Origin: Bizionia myxarmorum
GTDB lineage: Bacteria; Bacteroidota; Bacteroidia; Flavobacteriales; Flavobacteriaceae
Direction: 5' to 3'
Assembly: GCF_008086205.1 (NCBI RefSeq)
Contig: NZ_VSKK01000003.1
Span: 124,001-188,000 of the forward strand
Length of the DNA stretch: 64,000 nt
Shown: piece after piece, positions 43,320 to 52,745 of the stretch
How positions within the stretch are numbered: the first letter of the stretch is position 1
Layout: each line of letters opens with the position of its first letter
Program-made: the position numbers and the translations under genes
The notes under the pieces: generated by a model
Told to the model about the DNA's origin: nothing
Databases searched by the model: none
The model's input: only the letters and a program-made list of their open reading frames with translations

Positions 43320-44372
43320 CTATTCTTTCAAACTCGCCATATCAATTACAAAACGATACTTCACATCGTTTTTAGTTACACGTTCAAAAGCATCGTTGAT
43401 ATCTTGCATATCAATCATTTCTATATCCGAAACAATATTATGCTCACCACAGAAATCTAACATCTCTTGGGTTTCTTTAATACCACCAATTAATGATCCA
43501 GCAACACGTTTACGTCCCATAACCAAACTACCACCATTAAATTCTTTCATCGGTTCAATAGCACCAACCAATACCATGGTCGAGTCTATTTTCAATAAAT
43601 TCAAATACGGATCCATAGCATGACCAACTGGAATGGTATTCAATATAAAGTCGAAACTATTCGCATGTGCTTTCATCGCGTCTTGATCTTTGGAAATCAA
43701 CACCTCATGAGCACCTAATCGCTCCGCATCTTCCGCTTTCTCTGGCGAAGTTGTAATCATCACCACGTGAGCACCCAAAGCATTGGCAAACTTCACACCC
43801 ATATGTCCCAGTCCTCCCAAACCAACAATACCTACCTTATCACCTTTCTTCACCTTCCAATGACGCAATGGCGACCAAGTGGTAATTCCAGCACAAAGCA
43901 ATGGTGCTGCACCTTTTGGATCTATATTTTCTGGAACGCGCAGTACAAATTCCTGATCGCAAACCACAGATGTTGAATAACCACCATAGGTTTGTCCACC
44001 CATATGTATGTCTGGACTGTTGTAGGTAAATGTCGCGCCTTTTTCACAAAATTGCTCTAAATCCTGTTCGCAACTATGGCAAGTCTGGCAAGAATCTACC
44101 ATACAACCAACACCAACTAATTCCCCTACTTTAAAATTGCTCACATCACTCCCAACGGCTGTTATGCGACCAACAATTTCATGACCAGGAATCACCGGAT
44201 ATTTGGAACCTTTCCAATCATTTCTAACGGTGTGAATATCCGAATGGCAAACGCCACTATATAATATATCAATCTTTACATCGGCAGCTTTCAAGTCGCG
44301 ACGTTCAATATCCATAGGTTCTAAATTGGCCGTGGCACTATTAGCACCATAAGCTTTTACGGTCTCTTTCAT
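43320..44372 (-). CDS. Zinc-dependent NAD(P)H alcohol dehydrogenase (YahK/cinnamyl-alcohol type)
   Basis: Medium-chain zinc enzyme for aldehyde/alcohol interconversion. Catalytic zinc ligands are in SGVCHSDIH (Cys) and GHEIVGRI (His-Glu); the structural zinc is held by a Cys cluster in VDSCQTCHSCEQDLEQFC. The cofactor loop is GLGGLGHMGVKFA. Length (350 aa) and the LLCAGITTWSPL segment fit YahK-like aldehyde reductases. It is divergent from nothing close; an OYE-type alkene reductase gene lies 87 bases upstream on the same strand, so they may be co-transcribed and handle the same unsaturated aldehydes. Confidence 0.93.
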   Translation of the reverse strand: MKETVKAYGANSATANLEPMDIERRDLKAADVKIDILYSGVCHSDIHTVRNDWKGSKYPVIPGHEIVGRITAVGSDVSNFKVGELVGVGCMVDSCQTCHSCEQDLEQFCEKGATFTYNSPDIHMGGQTYGGYSTSVVCDQEFVLRVPENIDPKGAAPLLCAGITTWSPLRHWKVKKGDKVGIVGLGGLGHMGVKFANALGAHVVMITTSPEKAEDAERLGAHEVLISKDQDAMKAHANSFDFILNTIPVGHAMDPYLNLLKIDSTMVLVGAIEPMKEFNGGSLVMGRKRVAGSLIGGIKETQEMLDFCGEHNIVSDIEMIDMQDINDAFERVTKNDVKYRFVIDMASLKE

Positions 44373-44459
44373 AGTTTTTTATGTTTTGTTGTGTCTTCTT
44401 TTTTGTGAATGTATAAGATACCACTCAAATTAAAGACTTAATAATTTCTTCTATTAATC

Positions 44460-45560
44460 TTATGTTATTTTTTCATAATCCGTGTAGCCTTTTTTACCAG
44501 GCACATAAAACGTGTCAGTATCCCATTTGGCTAATTCCAGGTTTTGCTCAAAGCGTTCCACCAAATCAGGATTAGAAATTAACGGTTTTCCAAAAGCCAC
44601 CAAATCAGCATCTCCACGTTCTAAAACCGCATTGCCACTCGCCTGCTTAAAATTGGTGTTAATCATTAACGTCCCTTTATAAATCGGTCTGTACCGTTTA
44701 GCAATTTCAGTTTCCGCAAATGGCACGTCCGATACATCGTTAAACGGTTCAGATAAATGCACATAGGCTAAATCGTAACCATTCAATCTATCAATAATAT
44801 AGTCGAATGTCGGAAGCGTTTCTTCATCTACCGTTATACCAAACATACCATGAGCAGACGGATTAAAGCGAACACCTATTCTATTTTCAGGCATAACCGA
44901 CTTGATAGCATCCAATACCTCAAAGAAAAAACGCGCACGATTCTCTTGGCTTCCACCATAATCATCCGTTCTGGTATTAGAACACCTACTAAAAAACTGA
45001 TGAAATAAATACCCGTTAGATGAATGTATTTCCACACCATCAAACCCAGCTTCCATGGCGTTTTTGGCTGCATTCTTGAAATCTAAAATGGTTTGATCAA
45101 TATTGGCTTGTGTCATCGCCTTTGGCGTAACCGTATCTTTAAAACCCGTTGGTGTATAGGATTGTACCTTTGGATTGATAGCCGAAGGTGCTACAGGTAA
45201 ATTCCCATCATGAAAATCAGGATGCGAAATCCGGCCTACATGCCATAACTGTATAAATATCTTACCACCTTCATCATGAACCGCTTTAGTTACGAGCTTC
45301 CACCCTTCTACTTGCTGTTGCGTATGGATACCTGGTGTATTCACATAACCAACCGCTTGCTCCGAAACTTGCGAGCCTTCGGTAATAATCAATCCAGCCG
45401 AAGCACGTTGGGCATAATAAGTGGCTTGTAAATCTTGCGTAGGAACTTTGCCGGCATTAACGGCACGACTCCGCGTCATAGGTGCCATAACCACGCGGTT
45501 TTTTAAGGTAATACTAGTGTTGAGTTTATAAGGTTCTAATAAGGCTTGTTTCTTGGTCAT
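44460..45560 (-). CDS. Alkene reductase, Old Yellow Enzyme family (NemA-like)
   Basis: FMN-dependent reductase of activated C=C bonds and some nitro compounds. Seen: VVMAPMTRSRA at the start (FMN-binding Thr), TEGSQVSEQAVGY, the catalytic-site region ARASAG-like SAGLIITEG, IQLWHVGRISHPD (His-Asn/His pair region), and DGVEIHSSNGYLFHQFF followed by NTRTDDYGGSQENRARF. Length (366 aa) is standard. It lies just upstream of the zinc alcohol dehydrogenase gene, in the same direction. An electrophile-detoxification role matches the gene set at 9.8-15 kb. Confidence 0.95.
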   Translation of the reverse strand: MTKKQALLEPYKLNTSITLKNRVVMAPMTRSRAVNAGKVPTQDLQATYYAQRASAGLIITEGSQVSEQAVGYVNTPGIHTQQQVEGWKLVTKAVHDEGGKIFIQLWHVGRISHPDFHDGNLPVAPSAINPKVQSYTPTGFKDTVTPKAMTQANIDQTILDFKNAAKNAMEAGFDGVEIHSSNGYLFHQFFSRCSNTRTDDYGGSQENRARFFFEVLDAIKSVMPENRIGVRFNPSAHGMFGITVDEETLPTFDYIIDRLNGYDLAYVHLSEPFNDVSDVPFAETEIAKRYRPIYKGTLMINTNFKQASGNAVLERGDADLVAFGKPLISNPDLVERFEQNLELAKWDTDTFYVPGKKGYTDYEKIT

Positions 45561-45675
45561 ATATGTCTTTTGAAGTTAGATATGTATTGTTTTACAAAAA
45601 TACGAAGCAATTCAGAAATAGATGAACAAGAAACGACTTATGGCTGTTAAATTTTCCTTAAGATTGTAATGGGTT

Positions 45676-46986
45676 TTATAAAATAGTAATGCGGACTTTC
45701 TTCTTTTTTAAACGCGAATTATTGGTTTTTTCAACAAGCGCAGTGGCCTTCTTTTTAGGGACAGCCACAAAAGCACAATCTTGTTTTAATTCAATAACAC
45801 CTACTTCATGCTTTTCCAAATCCCCTTGTTTAAATAGTAAACCTGCAATATCACCTTTCGAAATTTTATCTTTTCTCCCTCCTGAAATAAATAAAGTACA
45901 CCATTCAGATTCCAATTTTTTAGGTTTTCCGTCCAATTTAACTACTTGATTGGTGTCAATAAATTCCGGTAAATACTCTTCGGCCCATTGCATAACATAA
46001 GCAGTTCCTTTGGCATTCATTCGGGCTGTTCTACCGTTTCTGTGCGTGAATTCTTCAGCTTTTAATGGTAGCTGATAATGAATAATATAATTCAATTCAG
46101 GAATATCTAAACCGCGCGCTGCCAAATCGGTGGCGATGATTATTTGATGGGTTCCATTTCGAAATTTAATCAAAGCACGCTCCCGATCAATCTGTTCCAT
46201 ACCGCCGTAAAAACAACCGTGAGGAATATTTTGCGTATTTAGAAAATCGCTTACATATTGAATGGTATCCTTATAATTACAAAAAATAATACCTGGTTTA
46301 TTCCCAATGTCATAAAGTAAATCTGCTAATGTTTGAAGTTTATCTTTAATAGGCGATAGCACTTTTTTAATTTGAATATTCGACAACTTGGTATCTAAAT
46401 AATCTATAACTAATTCATTGTAAAGCCCTACGAATTCAGGAATTTCTAACCCTTGTGTAGCAGAAGTTAACACACGTTTCTCAATCTGTGGAAGGTTTTC
46501 TATAATCTCGCGCATTTCGCCTTCAAAACCAATCTCTAACGATTTATCAAACTCATCTAAAACTAACGTTTTAATGTCCGCAACTGAAAACGTTCCGCGA
46601 CGTAAATGATCAGCCACACGACCAGGCGTTCCAATTAATATAGCTGGAGTATGTGCCAATTCCAATTTATCTTTTGAAAACGGTCGTCCACCATAAACCG
46701 CATTGGCTTTAAAACCGGTTCCCATTTCACGAATAACCTGTTCAATTTGAATGGCTAACTCGCGTGATGGTACTAAAATTAGCAACTGCACATTAGGACA
46801 CTTAATATCCAATGCGGCTAATGTTGGCAGCAGAAAAGCTAGGGTTTTACCTGTTCCTGTTGGCGATAAAACAACCGTATTTTCAGCATTTTCTATAGCC
46901 AACAAGGCATCTTCTTGCATATCGTTTAAGGATGCAATTTGAAGTTTTGCTAAAATGTCTTGCTGTCCTTTAATGGAATTGGCCAT
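45676..46986 (-). CDS. dbpA: DbpA-like ATP-dependent RNA helicase
   Basis: DEAD-box-type helicase of 436 aa with motif I SPTGTGKT, Ia VPSRELA, motif III SAT (TSATQG), motif V ATDLAARGLD and motif VI HRNGRTARM. Motif II reads DEFD (VLDEFDKSL) rather than DEAD, which is a change at the fourth-position neighbour of the ATP site. The C-terminal region (about 360-436) resembles the DbpA RNA-binding domain (EWCTLFISGGRKDKISKGDI, then HEVGVIELKQDCAFVAVP), which in E. coli targets helix 92 of 23S rRNA. It therefore probably acts in large-subunit assembly. Confidence 0.9.
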   Translation of the reverse strand: MANSIKGQQDILAKLQIASLNDMQEDALLAIENAENTVVLSPTGTGKTLAFLLPTLAALDIKCPNVQLLILVPSRELAIQIEQVIREMGTGFKANAVYGGRPFSKDKLELAHTPAILIGTPGRVADHLRRGTFSVADIKTLVLDEFDKSLEIGFEGEMREIIENLPQIEKRVLTSATQGLEIPEFVGLYNELVIDYLDTKLSNIQIKKVLSPIKDKLQTLADLLYDIGNKPGIIFCNYKDTIQYVSDFLNTQNIPHGCFYGGMEQIDRERALIKFRNGTHQIIIATDLAARGLDIPELNYIIHYQLPLKAEEFTHRNGRTARMNAKGTAYVMQWAEEYLPEFIDTNQVVKLDGKPKKLESEWCTLFISGGRKDKISKGDIAGLLFKQGDLEKHEVGVIELKQDCAFVAVPKKKATALVEKTNNSRLKKKKVRITIL

Positions 46987-47008
46987 AGTGTTATTGGTTT
47001 TTATGCGG

Positions 47009-47016
47009 CAAAGATA
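47009..47016 (-). promoter_or_regulatory. -7 box of the dbpA-like gene
   Basis: TATCTTTG on the minus strand, 23 bases upstream of the ATG at 46986. Confidence 0.5.
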
Positions 47017-47125
47017 CAGACTGTTTGCTTGTATTTAGAAGTTAATGTTATAGAAATATACAGAATAAGAAATATTTTGCGCATTATACAAAGTATAATC
47101 AACGAATTTGCCTAAACAAAATGAT

Positions 47126-47133
47126 TACATTTG
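47126..47133 (+). promoter_or_regulatory. -7 box of the mechanosensitive channel gene
   Basis: TACATTTG matches TAnnTTTG, with TTTG at 47107-47110 as a possible -33 at a slightly short spacing (15 bases). It overlaps the upstream ATG at 47121, which argues for a start at 47166. Confidence 0.55.
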
Positions 47134-47165
47134 TGGTTATTAGAATTCTTTTGATATTTTACCTT

Positions 47166-48263
47166 ATGAATGAATTTTTCACGAACCATACCGAGAATAT
47201 ATATATACTCATTGGGGTTACTATTATATGTGTTTTTCTCTTTATAGCGTTAAATAAGGTTTCTAAGCGCATTGAAAAAAAAGCAATAGAAAAAGGATAT
47301 AGCGATTTTGCCAATCTCAACTTAATTAATAAAATCATTAAAATTGGCATTGTATTATTTTATCTTTTTATGGTGGCTTATCTTCTAGCTGATCAAAGTG
47401 AATTCAATATTATTGCTATAAACATTAAGAAAACCAGTTATTTAACCCTTGTTTTTATTATAACTAGTGTTGGTTACACCGTTTCAAATACGTTGTTTAA
47501 TAGGATTATTAAACGGAAGGATAATCCAACGACTGTAAAGTTTTTAAAATATGTTGCTGCCTTTATAATTATAGTCATTGGTATTGCTTTTGCTGCCATG
47601 GCATTTCCATCGCTTAAAAGTATTGCCTCTACAGCACTTGGTGGTGCCGGAATTATTGCTGCTATTATTGGTTTAGCTTCACAAGAAGCGCTAGCCAATA
47701 TTATTGGTGGTTTTTTTATCATTATGTTTAAGCCGTTCCAAATTTATGATACTATTAAAATTTCCAATGAAATGGTTGGCACCGTTATGGACATTACCTT
47801 ACGTCATACCATTATTAAAGATTATAATAATAAAATGATTGTGGTTCCAAACGCGATCATTAATAAGGAGAAAATAGCGAATTATAATTTAGGTGATAAA
47901 AAATACTGTCAATATATAGAGCTTTCTATTTCTTACGATAGTGATGTGGATTTAGCAAAAAAAATTATTCAGGAAGATTGCGAAAAACATCCGAGTAATA
48001 TAGATAACCGAACTAAAGTGGATAAGCTGAATAATGTTCCAAAAGTTCGTGTGCGGGTCATTAGTTTAGAAGATTCTCATGTAGCCATTCGTGCTTGGGT
48101 TTGGACTAGTGAATTTGGACTGGCATTTGACATGAAATGCGATTTATTAGAGTCGATTAAAAAACGATTTGATAAAGAAGGTATTGAAATTCCATTTCCC
48201 TACCGCACCATTATTACTAAAAACATGAATACAATTCCAGTTCAGAACGAATCCATAAACTAA
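47166..48263 (+). CDS. MscS-family mechanosensitive ion channel
   Basis: Inner-membrane channel that opens under membrane tension. There are three to four N-terminal helices (about residues 10-32, 60-80, 90-110 and 130-155), then the pore-lining TM3 with the typical Gly/Ala pattern GGAGIIAAIIGLASQEAL, followed by the beta-rich vestibule with GTVMDITLRHTIIKDYNN. Length (365 aa) fits flavobacterial MscS proteins. An ATG at 47121 is in frame, but a -7 box covers it; I therefore use the ATG at 47166 (NEFFTNHTENIYI). Confidence 0.9.
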   Translation: MNEFFTNHTENIYILIGVTIICVFLFIALNKVSKRIEKKAIEKGYSDFANLNLINKIIKIGIVLFYLFMVAYLLADQSEFNIIAINIKKTSYLTLVFIITSVGYTVSNTLFNRIIKRKDNPTTVKFLKYVAAFIIIVIGIAFAAMAFPSLKSIASTALGGAGIIAAIIGLASQEALANIIGGFFIIMFKPFQIYDTIKISNEMVGTVMDITLRHTIIKDYNNKMIVVPNAIINKEKIANYNLGDKKYCQYIELSISYDSDVDLAKKIIQEDCEKHPSNIDNRTKVDKLNNVPKVRVRVISLEDSHVAIRAWVWTSEFGLAFDMKCDLLESIKKRFDKEGIEIPFPYRTIITKNMNTIPVQNESIN

Positions 48264-48419
48264 TTAAAATCAGTGATTTAAAATTAATTAGGAGGGTTTT
48301 TAAAACTCTAACAAAATTTTATGATTCTTTATCCGCAAATTATTCTATTTTCGGCCGATGCAAAAATAATATTTTGCAATTAATAACGTTAGTTGGTTTT
48401 AAACCGCAAGTTGCAGCCT

Positions 48420-49349
48420 ATGAAATCATGTATTGCACTCCTTACTTTTTGCCTAGCTTTCAATAGTTATGGGCAAATTCTTTCGCCAAGTGGCGTATCT
48501 CCTAATCTTTTAAATTTTGTGGCTAGTAGTCATGAGTTATTAGAAACCTACGCGGCTGAAGCTGAAAAGGCTTTTTTGGTTGTAGAACCGGAAGAAACTG
48601 TAGATATTACAACTGATTATTGGGATACCAGTAAACTCAAAGTTATTTATGATACGGAGATTAAATTTCCGATTCATTTACAATTTAATGAAACAAATTA
48701 TGTGTCGCCTATCTCAAAAAATAAGGTTATAACGTCTCGTTATGGCTGGAGAAGAGGTCGCGCTCATAAAGGAATTGATATTGATTTAGCAACAGGTGAT
48801 AGTCTTTTTGCTATGTTTGATGGCGTTGTTCGTTTTGCAAATTACAGTTCAGGACACGGAAGTTCTGTGGTAGTGCGTCATTTTAATGGTTTGGAAACGG
48901 CTTATGCGCATTTATCAAAATTAGGTGTTAAAGAAAATGATTCTGTTAACGCCGGAGCTTATTTAGGTAAAGGCGGTACGTCTGGAAATGCGCGTGGGAG
49001 TCATTTACATTTAGAAATGAGCTATATGGGAATTAATATTAACCCAGAATATTTAATTGACTTTACAGATGAAAATCAAATCCGATCTCAAGAAATTTGG
49101 ATTACAAAGGATTGGACCAGACCGGAATTACATAATAGTAAGCAACAGAGTGATTTGGATTTACTTACCTTAAAATCGCAAGCAATTGCTGCAGCCAAAA
49201 AGCCTAAAAAAGTATATGTAGTAAAAAGTGGCGATACACTTTCGCGTATTTCTTCTAGAAATCATATCAGTATTGCAGCTTTGTGCAAATTAAATAAAAT
49301 CAATAAAAACGCCACTTTAAAAATTGGTCAGAAATTGGTTGTTATTTAA
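48420..49349 (+). CDS. Secreted M23 metallopeptidase with C-terminal LysM
   Basis: Cell-wall endopeptidase (lysostaphin-like) or its non-catalytic regulator. A signal peptide (CIALLTFCLAFNSYGQ) is followed by the M23 domain (about 90-220) with SRYGWRRGRAHKGIDID (His and Asp zinc ligands), the middle HGSSVVVRHFNG and the HLHLEM motif (HxH). The C-terminal LysM (about 260-309; VYVVKSGDTLSRISSRNHIS) binds peptidoglycan. The frame opens at a TTG (48393), but the ATG at 48420 gives the signal peptide. A terminator follows at 49375. Confidence 0.93.
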   Translation: MKSCIALLTFCLAFNSYGQILSPSGVSPNLLNFVASSHELLETYAAEAEKAFLVVEPEETVDITTDYWDTSKLKVIYDTEIKFPIHLQFNETNYVSPISKNKVITSRYGWRRGRAHKGIDIDLATGDSLFAMFDGVVRFANYSSGHGSSVVVRHFNGLETAYAHLSKLGVKENDSVNAGAYLGKGGTSGNARGSHLHLEMSYMGININPEYLIDFTDENQIRSQEIWITKDWTRPELHNSKQQSDLDLLTLKSQAIAAAKKPKKVYVVKSGDTLSRISSRNHISIAALCKLNKINKNATLKIGQKLVVI

Positions 49350-49374
49350 AAATTATTAGAAAAATGATAGTTTC

Positions 49375-49404
49375 AAAAAGGCGAACGTGAGTTCGTCTTT
49401 TTTT
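49375..49404 (+). terminator. Rho-independent terminator after the M23 peptidase gene
   Basis: A 12-bp stem (AAAAAGGCGAAC against GTTCGTCTTTTT, one G-U pair) with a GTGA loop ends in a run of T. It is 25 bases after the stop codon. Confidence 0.88.
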
Positions 49405-49493
49405 GTTAAAAAAATTATATTCTACTGCATAGAAAGTCGGTCTTGTTTTATTAAAATTCTGTATTTTGCGGCGTTCATATAAAATCAATAATC

Positions 49494-51794
49494 GTGAAAG
49501 TTTGTATTGCCGAAAAGCCCAGTGTTGCCCGTGAAATTGCATCTGTATTAGGTGCAAACATCCGTCATGATGGCTATTTTGAAGGCAATGGCTACTATGT
49601 AACCTTCACCTTTGGGCATTTGTGCACCTTGATGGAGCCAAACGATTATAAACCGCATTGGAAAAGTTGGGATTTGAATAATTTGCCCATGCTACCTGAA
49701 AAATTCAAAACCAAGGTCGTAGCGAATTCAGGGATTCAAAAGCAATTCAAAATTGTAAAAAGCCTCTTTGATAAAGCCGATTTGGTTATAAATTGTGGGG
49801 ATGCTGGGCAAGAAGGAGAACTTATTCAACGCTGGGTTATGGACCAAGCCAATTATAAAGGACCCATTCAGCGTTTATGGATCTCATCTTTAACTACAGA
49901 AGCTATTAAGGAAGGATTTGAAAACTTAAAACCTTCTGCTGATTATGATAATTTGTATTATGCTGGATTTTCAAGAGCTATTGGCGACTGGCTTTTAGGC
50001 ATGAATGCGACGCGATTGTACACTTTAAAACATGGCGGTTATAAACAAGTATTATCCGTCGGGCGTGTTCAAACACCAACTTTAGCCATGGTTGTGAATC
50101 GTTTTAAAGAAATTGAAAACTTTATATCTCAACCCTATTGGGAACTGCAAACATTGTATCGTGATACGGTATTTAGTTACGAAGACGGCCGTTTTTTGAA
50201 AATGGAAGATGGAGAAATTTTAGCGCTTAAAGTTCAGGAATCTGATTTTGAAATTCTTTCAACCACCAAGAAAAAAGGTAAGGAATATGCGCCGAAACTT
50301 TTCGATTTAACTGGGTTACAAGTGCATTGTAATAAGCGTTTCGGCTTTACAGCAGATGAAACTTTAAAACTTGTTCAAACCTTATATGAACAAAAAGTGG
50401 TGACCTATCCTAGAGTAGATACCACATTTTTACCAAATGATGTGTATCCTAAAGTGGCAGGAATTCTTAAGAACTTAACTAATTATGCCGCTTTAACCCA
50501 ACCACTTTTAGGAAAGAAAATTAAAAAATCTTCCAAAGTATTTAATGATAAAAAAGTAACAGATCACCATGCTATTATACCCACAGGCGTAGAAAGCAGA
50601 TTGCAATACAACCAACAACAAGTTTACAATAGTATAGTAAAACGTTTTATCGCTGTTTTTTATGATGATTGTGATGTGTCCAACACTACGGTAATTGGTC
50701 AAGCGGCTGATGTTAAGTTCAAAATAACGGGAAAAGAAATTTTAAAGAAAGGTTGGCGCGTGGTGTTCGAGAATCCAGAAAAGGATATAAAAGCAGCAGA
50801 TATTTTACCTTCTTTTGTTGCGGGCGAAAAAGGGCCTCATGAGCCTTCTTTTTTAGAAAAACAAACCAAACCACCTAATCAATTTACGGAAGCTACCCTC
50901 CTACGCGCCATGGAAACCGCAGGAAAACAAATAGATGATGAAGAATTGCGTGAACTCATGAAAGAAAATGGCATTGGCAGACCATCCACGCGTGCCAATA
51001 TTATTGAAACGCTTTTTAAACGCAAATATATAATTCGAAATAAAAAACAGGTTTTACCAACAACAACAGGAATTCAATTAATTGATACCATTCAAAATGA
51101 TATTTTAAAATCGGCCGAACTTACCGGAACCTGGGAGAAACAATTAAAAGATATTGAAAAGGGGACTTTTAAAGCGAGCACATTTATCAACAATATGAAG
51201 CACATGGTGGATGAATTGGTTTATGAAGTAAGAAGTGAAACCAATCGTGCTAATATTTCACACGCTACAACTACCCAACGAAAAGTAGATAAGCCTAAAG
51301 CGAAAAGTATTAATACCGCCAAAGGCATGTCATCAGAAACTTGTCCGAAATGTAAAATAGGCAAACTCATAAAGGGGAAATCTGCTTATGGATGCTCTGA
51401 TTATAAATCAGGATGTACGTTTGTTTTACCTTTTCAGGTTCATGACAAGAAAATTTCCGAAAAGCAATTTATACGATTACTTCAAAAAGGATCCACGGTT
51501 AATTTAAAAGGTTTTAAAACAGAATCTGCAACTGTTGAAGGTTTGTTGCGTTTTGATGACGATTTTAACTTGGTACTAGAACCTAAAAAACGCAAACAAG
51601 CTGCCGTACCGGATAAGATTATATGTCCTAAATGCCAACAGGGGCATATTGTAAAAGGACAAACGGCTTATGGATGTACCAAATATAATAAAGGATGCGA
51701 TTTCTTACTTCCCTTTGAAACACTCCGGAAAAAAGCAGAAGGAAAAAAAATGACGCGGGAATTGGTGCTTGAAATCATTCATAAACATGCTTAA
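49494..51794 (+). CDS. topB: DNA topoisomerase III
   Basis: Type IA topoisomerase that decatenates and relaxes negatively supercoiled DNA. The start is a GTG giving KVCIAEKPSVAREIASVLGA (Toprim domain with the catalytic Glu). The Toprim acidic motif DAGQEGELIQRW, SVGRVQTPTLAMVV, and the catalytic Tyr in TYPRVDTTFL near residue 305 are present. Two C-terminal zinc-ribbon-like domains are visible, CPKCKIGKLIKGKSAYGC and CPKCQQGHIVKGQTAYGC. At 766 aa it is longer than E. coli TopB because of these tails. A small membrane protein gene follows. Confidence 0.96.
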   Translation: MKVCIAEKPSVAREIASVLGANIRHDGYFEGNGYYVTFTFGHLCTLMEPNDYKPHWKSWDLNNLPMLPEKFKTKVVANSGIQKQFKIVKSLFDKADLVINCGDAGQEGELIQRWVMDQANYKGPIQRLWISSLTTEAIKEGFENLKPSADYDNLYYAGFSRAIGDWLLGMNATRLYTLKHGGYKQVLSVGRVQTPTLAMVVNRFKEIENFISQPYWELQTLYRDTVFSYEDGRFLKMEDGEILALKVQESDFEILSTTKKKGKEYAPKLFDLTGLQVHCNKRFGFTADETLKLVQTLYEQKVVTYPRVDTTFLPNDVYPKVAGILKNLTNYAALTQPLLGKKIKKSSKVFNDKKVTDHHAIIPTGVESRLQYNQQQVYNSIVKRFIAVFYDDCDVSNTTVIGQAADVKFKITGKEILKKGWRVVFENPEKDIKAADILPSFVAGEKGPHEPSFLEKQTKPPNQFTEATLLRAMETAGKQIDDEELRELMKENGIGRPSTRANIIETLFKRKYIIRNKKQVLPTTTGIQLIDTIQNDILKSAELTGTWEKQLKDIEKGTFKASTFINNMKHMVDELVYEVRSETNRANISHATTTQRKVDKPKAKSINTAKGMSSETCPKCKIGKLIKGKSAYGCSDYKSGCTFVLPFQVHDKKISEKQFIRLLQKGSTVNLKGFKTESATVEGLLRFDDDFNLVLEPKKRKQAAVPDKIICPKCQQGHIVKGQTAYGCTKYNKGCDFLLPFETLRKKAEGKKMTRELVLEIIHKHA

Positions 51795-51885
51795 TAGCGT
51801 TTAATTTCATAGATTGTGATAAATATCATATTTATAATCACCTCTAGAATATATTTTTACATATTGAAAACCAAAACTTACACTT

Positions 51886-52053
51886 ATGATAACTCAAACC
51901 CTTGCACTTTACAATTGGAATAATGGCGTTGTAATGATTGCTATTTTCGCATTCGTTTGTATCGCTTTAGTCGCAATTTTATTAAAATTCGTGATGAGCG
52001 GAAAACCCAAAGAAGAACTTCAAGATCAAGACGACACGACATCTGATTTATAA
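51886..52053 (+). CDS. Small single-helix membrane protein, 55 aa
   Basis: An ORF too short for most gene callers. It starts with ATG at 51886 and encodes ITQTLALYNWNNGVVMIAIF, then a transmembrane helix (AFVCIALVAILLKFVM), a short basic turn and an acidic tail (KEELQDQDDTTSDL). The typical small-protein layout, own spacing of about 90 bases from topB and 77 bases before the TetR gene, and lack of disruption support a real gene, though function is unknown. Confidence 0.6.
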   Translation: MITQTLALYNWNNGVVMIAIFAFVCIALVAILLKFVMSGKPKEELQDQDDTTSDL

Positions 52054-52091
52054 ATTTTAATCAATTCATTCTCGTAATGGATTGTTTTTTG

Positions 52092-52099
52092 TACATTTG
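52092..52099 (+). promoter_or_regulatory. -7 box of the exporter regulator gene
   Basis: TACATTTG, 31 bases before the ATG at 52130 and directly followed by the palindromic operator candidate. Confidence 0.65.
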
Positions 52100-52115
52100 T
52101 TAACCAAGTGGTTAA
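52100..52115. promoter_or_regulatory. Candidate operator for the exporter TetR regulator
   Basis: TTAACCAAGTGGTTAA: two 6-base arms around a 4-base centre, placed from the transcript start region to the early leader. Autorepression of the whole exporter operon is inferred. Confidence 0.6.
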
Positions 52116-52129
52116 ACCGAATAGTTGTT

Positions 52130-52741
52130 ATGACAAAGCGTAAAGATGAAAATACGGAATTACAGATTTTAGATGCCGCTAAAAAAGTGTTTCAAACCAA
52201 AGGTATGGATGGCGCCAGAATGCAAGAAATTGCTGATATGGCCAACATTAACAAAGCCATGCTACACTACTACTACCGCAGTAAACAATTGCTATTTGAA
52301 GCCGTATTTAAAAATGCTTTTGCCCTGTTAGCACCGCAATTGAATATAATTTTAAATGATGATTCCTCTATTGAGAATAAGGTGAAAAACTTCACATCCA
52401 ATTATATATCATTTATTATTAAACATCCCTATCTGCCGAACTTCATAATTCAAGAGTTAAATAGAAATCCAGATTTTATTGAAAAGCTTCAAGGAAATTC
52501 CACACTATTAAATATTGACAAATTTAAAAAGTCGGTAGAATTAGAAGTTAGTCAAGGTCTTTTAAAACCGATTTCAGGTGAACAATTATTCATCAATATT
52601 TTGGCCTTAAATATCTTCCCTTTTGTTGCTAAACCTTTAGTGAAGGCTTTTACAAAAGAAAATGATAAAGGATTTAAAAAACTTATGGAAGATCGGAAAA
52701 CGGAAGTGTCTGAATTTATTATTCACGCCATAAAAAAATAG
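52130..52741 (+). CDS. TetR/AcrR family regulator of an exporter operon
   Basis: 203-residue regulator. The N-terminus carries the helix-turn-helix (QILDAAKKVFQTKGMDGARM and NKAMLHYYYRSKQLLFEAVF, with a TetR-specific Tyr-rich recognition helix). The remainder is a helical ligand domain with a CecR-like look. The frame opens at a TTG (52082) inside the promoter; the ATG at 52130 is the better start. It is the first gene of an operon that also encodes TolC, HlyD, two ABC ATPases and two permeases, the layout of the E. coli CecR-ybhGFSR system. The stop is 4 bases before the TolC gene, so regulator and exporter are co-transcribed. Confidence 0.93.
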   Translation: MTKRKDENTELQILDAAKKVFQTKGMDGARMQEIADMANINKAMLHYYYRSKQLLFEAVFKNAFALLAPQLNIILNDDSSIENKVKNFTSNYISFIIKHPYLPNFIIQELNRNPDFIEKLQGNSTLLNIDKFKKSVELEVSQGLLKPISGEQLFINILALNIFPFVAKPLVKAFTKENDKGFKKLMEDRKTEVSEFIIHAIKK

Positions 52742-52745
52742 GTTT

